31,308 nucleotides of DNA. Source: CAVTWJ01 sp963849485. GTDB taxonomy: Bacteria; Oederibacteriota; Muellerivitia; Muellerivitales; Muellerivitaceae. A program made the position numbers and the translations under genes. Position 1 is the stretch's first letter. Each line of letters starts with the position of its first letter. Below, piece by piece: positions 28,393 to 31,308 of the stretch. The DNA is taken from the NCBI GenBank assembly GCA_963849485.1, contig CAWKIF010000180.1, positions 1 through 31,308 on the forward strand, given 5' to 3'. The notes under the pieces are model-generated. The model saw nothing but the letters and a program-made list of their open reading frames with translations, was not told the DNA's origin and made no database searches.

Positions 28393-28411
28393 GGATGTCG
28401 CTGCCCGACAT
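28393..28411 (-). other. Small perfect hairpin upstream of the enolase start
   Basis: The 7-bp stem GATGTCG / CGACATC has a GGCAG loop and lies about 24 nt before the enolase ATG, just upstream of its AAAGGAG site. It could stabilise or control the leader of the mRNA; this is weak evidence from position only. Confidence 0.35.
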
Positions 28412-28691
28412 CTTATTCTTACGCCGTTTCCGGCCAATATGACTTGAATCCTAAACAACCCGCCTCAAGACCCATAATTTGAGCTTAGAACCGTTTTAAA
28501 AACAACGGAATTGTTTTGGTTTATTGACGAACGGGATTAACCGACAGGGAAAAAAGGCCTCTTCAAATTCAATGGGCTTTAACGAGTCAAGCGGGACCTT
28601 TATTACCCGGTTTTTCTTCACCTCAATAACAAACATGAAAAACAAAACAAAATTTACTGGATGTTTACCTGTACGCCAAGTCGGATACGAA

Positions 28692-29060
28692 TTAATCCAA
28701 GCTTGCGGTCTGGGTATGTTTGCCTTCGGCGTGGTGGTAATGAAGCACGTGGATATCCTGTACCGTCACGAGGCAATGCTTGGGCAAGAGGGGTTCGATA
28801 GCGTTCAGGGCCCGGTGGATTTCCTTGGGCTTGTCGACCACCTCGATGATCATGGGAAGGTTCTCGGTGATCTCGATAACCCGCGAGGTATGCATATGCA
28901 GGGCCGATCCGAAACCCTCAATACCCTTAAAGACCGTGGCTCCCGCTAGTTTCATCTCAAGCAGTTTGTCCATGATGGCCTTGTAAACCAGCTTTCCCTC
29001 GAACTTCTTGTCCTCGTCCACAAATATACGAAGGATCTTGCACTTGCCGACGATGGTCAT
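28692..29060 (-). CDS. DUF190 (PII-like) protein
   Basis: A 122-residue member of the DUF190 family, small proteins with a PII-like ferredoxin fold often near crcB fluoride channel genes. Matching segments are KILRIFVDEDKKFEGKLVYK, the signature LAGATVFKGIEGFGSALHMH (about 38-57), TENLPMIIEVVDKPKEI and LVTVQDIHVLHYHHAEG. The ATG has AAGGAGGCCCC upstream. No crcB is in the window. The family's ligand is not firmly known, so I assign no function. Confidence 0.88.
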   Translation of the reverse strand: MTIVGKCKILRIFVDEDKKFEGKLVYKAIMDKLLEMKLAGATVFKGIEGFGSALHMHTSRVIEITENLPMIIEVVDKPKEIHRALNAIEPLLPKHCLVTVQDIHVLHYHHAEGKHTQTASLD

Positions 29061-29209
29061 GGGGCCTCCTTACTTTCAAACTTTGGGTTTTCAGTGGCCT
29101 CTACTTTACCATCCGGATGAATAAAGGGCCTTTGGAAATTAATGTATCTTCTGGAAGCCCTACTTCTCTAAAATCAGTTTTGTGGCAGTTTGAAAAAGGG
29201 AGTTCCGTC

Positions 29210-30154
29210 GTGAAACCACCCAAAATCTTCGGGGATCATCTTTTTGACCGCTTTTTTCCTACTCGGGCCGGGTTGCAGTTCCCTCTATTTCAAAAGCACC
29301 TGGCTCAACCGGCCCCTCTCCATCAACGAGGACGCCCAGATGATCCCTGGGGGGGTGGACGCCCTTTATGGCGAAAAAATCTATATGGGCGCCTCCAATA
29401 ACAGCCAATACCTTTGGCTCGCCATGGTGGTCAAGGATTCGGACGGCCAAACCTATTCCAACTATTCCCATGGTATTGCTATGGGGGGCCTGACCGTTTG
29501 GATCGACCCCAACGGCGAGGCGGCCAAAGTCCTGGGGATCCGATTCAGGGGGATGAACGAGACTGGAGGCCTTCAGCCCTCCCCCGCCTATCGGGGGCCG
29601 GGATCAACCCCTCCGCGGTCGATCTCGCTTCGACCGACCTTGAGATCATCAACGCCCGGGGCTATAGCACCAGCGCCTCCACCTGGTACCTGCGGCGGTT
29701 CGGTTTCGAGGCCCGGGCCTCTTATTGGGACCGGAACTTTATATTACTCATGAAACTGCCCCTCCAGGCAACCAAGAGCTCGCCCTTCCCTGCCTCCCTC
29801 GGAAAGGCCCAGGTTTTGGGGATCGATTTTGAGAGCGGCAAACTTGAGATCAACAAGCCACTCCCACTCAACCCCAACTCTATCACCCCCACCCCTTCCA
29901 CCCCTGCCACTCCAAATCCTTTCGCCATCCCCACCCTCGTGCCCATAACCCTGCCGACACCGGATGTCCCCACCGGAGCTTCGAGCGCGCCAGCCGCCAG
30001 CACGTCCGCCCCGCCCACCAATAGGCTGGGCGGCCCCGGCGCGGGGGAAGCTAGTGAGGACCCGGATAAATTAAGTTATTGGCTGGCGGTTGATCTGGCG
30101 ACTGAAAAAGACGCGGCTAAAGATAAAACAACCCCATCCCGTCCTCTCCCTTAA
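29210..30154 (+). CDS. Lipoprotein with WIDP motif, paralogue 1, frame broken
   Basis: No named family is recognised. A GTG at 29210, with AAAAAGGGAG upstream, leads after one indel in a run of G (near 29233) into the lipoprotein signal IIFLTAFFLLGPGC, with the cleavage Cys followed by SSLYF. The core reads GASNNSQYLWLAMVVKDSDG, then YSHGIAMGGLTVWIDPNGE. A second break near 29585 shifts to GAGINPSAVDLASTDLEIIN, then FILLMKLPLQATKSSPF and VLGIDFESGKLEI. The C-terminal third is a Pro/Thr/Ser-rich, probably disordered tail. It shares its core with the next gene, which starts 37 nt downstream. It is probably anchored in the outer membrane; an extracellular binding role is a guess. Confidence 0.65.
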
Positions 30155-30190
30155 ACTCATTAAAATACATTCCCCATTTGGAGGGAGACG

Positions 30191-30924
30191 ATGGAATATA
30201 AAAATATCGCCCTGTTCCTTCCATTGGCTTTCGTTGTTCTTGTCCTCAGCGGGTGCGGAACCATCCCAATGGTCAATAGCGCCTGGCTAGACCACAACCT
30301 ATCGTTCTCAACAGGAGATACCACCTGGCTGGGCGGCCTCAAACTCCTGGGTGACCTGGTCTCCTTGAGCGTTTCAAACAATAGAGATTTTCTTTACGCC
30401 GCCATTGTCGTGAAGGACTCGCCGGACCCGGACGTCGCCGCTTATAGCCATTCCCTGGCCGCCAAAGGCCTGACCCTTTGGATCGATCCGCGGGGCGGCG
30501 ACCAAAGGGCCTTGGCCTTCATTTTCGTGGGCTGGAGGAACCGAACCCTCAGGCGGCCGCCGGCGATGCCCAAACCTCGGACCTGGCGGAAAACGGCATC
30601 ATCATCCATAAAAACGGTGGCTCCAGGGGTTTAACTCTCGAAGCCCTGCGCGCCATCGGTTTCGACGCCAAGACCTCCTACGCCGCCAAAGTCTTTACCT
30701 GCGTAGTCAAAATACCCCTTCACCCCACAAACACATCCCTTTTTCCAGTCCCGGCGGGAGACGAAAAGACATTGGGGTTATCTTTTGAGGGATCGGAATT
30801 CACGACCCACCGTTCGTCCGGGGAAAGCGGCGGCTCCGGTAATGTCACGGATAGGTTTTACTTTTGGGAAAGCGTGATCCTGGCCGAAAATCCGTACGTT
30901 CACCCTGCAAGGCCCAGCCAGTAA
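30191..30924 (+). CDS. Lipoprotein with WIDP motif, paralogue 2, one frame break
   Basis: Paralogue of the preceding gene. The ATG at 30191 follows GGAGGGAGACG. The lipoprotein signal FVVLVLSGC puts the acylated Cys at about residue 22. The core VSNNRDFLYAAIVVKDSPD and YSHSLAAKGLTLWIDPRGG matches its neighbour closely. A frame break near 30520 joins it to GLEEPNPQAAAGDAQTSDLA, LTLEALRAIGFDAKTSYAAK, VVKIPLHPTNTSLFPVPAGD and LGLSFEGSEF, again parallel with paralogue 1, so both share the same fold of about 200 residues. Paralogue 2 lacks the long Pro/Ser tail. Function unknown. Confidence 0.7.
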
Positions 30925-30964
30925 CTGTTTTCAGGTGGGGATTTTTTAAACGATCGAATGGGGC

Positions 30965-31308
30965 TTAAACAGGACTGAACCGCTCTCCGGACATGACGTT
31001 ATGGAGGAGCCGATTCTTGCCATTGCGCTTGGCCTGGTACATGAGCTGATCCGCCTCATGGATGGCGTTCTTGCAGTTGGGCGGCGGCGGCAGGAAAGTC
31101 ACTGCCCCGAGGCTGAAGGTCACCGTCTTCTGCTTTTCCCATAAACTCCGCCCCAGCAACTCGAATATTTCTGACAGTTTTTTCCCTGCCTGTTCAGGGG
31201 AAAGCCCCGGCAACAGGATGACGAATTCATCCCCGCCCACCCTTCCAAAGAGATCCGTTTCCCTTAAGAGGGCCAAGGGCCGAACGGTCGAGCGCCGCCG
31301 CGTTCCCG
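30965..31308 (-). CDS. GGDEF-domain protein, C-terminal part (cut by window edge)
   Basis: This is the end of a probable diguanylate cyclase, which makes the second messenger c-di-GMP. RETDLFGRVGGDEFVILLPG carries the intact GGDEF active-site motif. VTFSLGAVTF and EADQLMYQAKRNGKNRL, the usual end of the domain, follow. There is no RxxD inhibitory site visible just upstream (the RETD is five residues before the motif, so an I-site of RxxD type may be present). The frame is open to the right edge, but a better match upstream (GNAAALDRSALG) is in another frame, so one indel near 31272 is likely. Confidence 0.88.
   Translation of the reverse strand, partial: GTRRRSTVRPLALLRETDLFGRVGGDEFVILLPGLSPEQAGKKLSEIFELLGRSLWEKQKTVTFSLGAVTFLPPPPNCKNAIHEADQLMYQAKRNGKNRLLHNVMSGERFSPV

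Overview
The window looks like a moderately GC-rich bacterial chromosome segment, probably from an uncultured Gram-negative lineage. Evidence for an outer membrane is a secreted beta-barrel-like protein and two lipoprotein-type signal peptides. I cannot name the phylum from sequence alone. Many genes carry single frame breaks, including enolase and glutamine synthetase, which suggests residual indels in the assembly. Positions given for frame breaks are approximate.

Region 1 (1-14.2 kb, minus strand) is a CRISPR-Cas locus read right to left: cas3, cse1, cse2, cas7e, cas5e, cas6e, then a DUF1016 N-terminal-domain gene, an AlbA_2/HATPase gene, an MITE- and palindrome-rich gap, a winged-helix gene, cas4, cas1, cas2, a leader and a 15-repeat array that may run off the left edge. 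The effector genes are type I-E. Cas4, Cas1 and Cas2 are clearly of the type I-C lineage, and the repeat ends in GATTGAAAC as I-C repeats do. The locus is therefore a mosaic, with two non-Cas genes placed between the halves and starting 3 nt after cas6e. cse1 is broken into about eleven frame segments, so interference may be lost, or this stretch is badly sequenced.

Region 2 (14.3-20.9 kb) holds an aldo/keto reductase, a GT4 glycosyltransferase, a small outer-membrane-type protein, a STAS-domain protein and a secreted family 3 glycoside hydrolase with a PA14 insert. Region 3 (20.9-24.5 kb) holds L-aspartate oxidase (NAD synthesis) and a tandem pair of paralogous DxD glycosyltransferases. Region 4 (24.6-31.3 kb) holds a type III glutamine synthetase and an enolase, each followed by a strong terminator, then a DUF190 PII-like protein, two paralogous lipoproteins sharing a WIDP motif, and the end of a GGDEF protein cut by the right edge.

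Mobile or structural DNA is frequent: two 149-bp MITE copies, a 65-bp nested hairpin, two long imperfect hairpins between genes, three related operator-like palindromes upstream of the winged-helix gene, and a cluster of six palindromes inside the DUF1016 reading frame.
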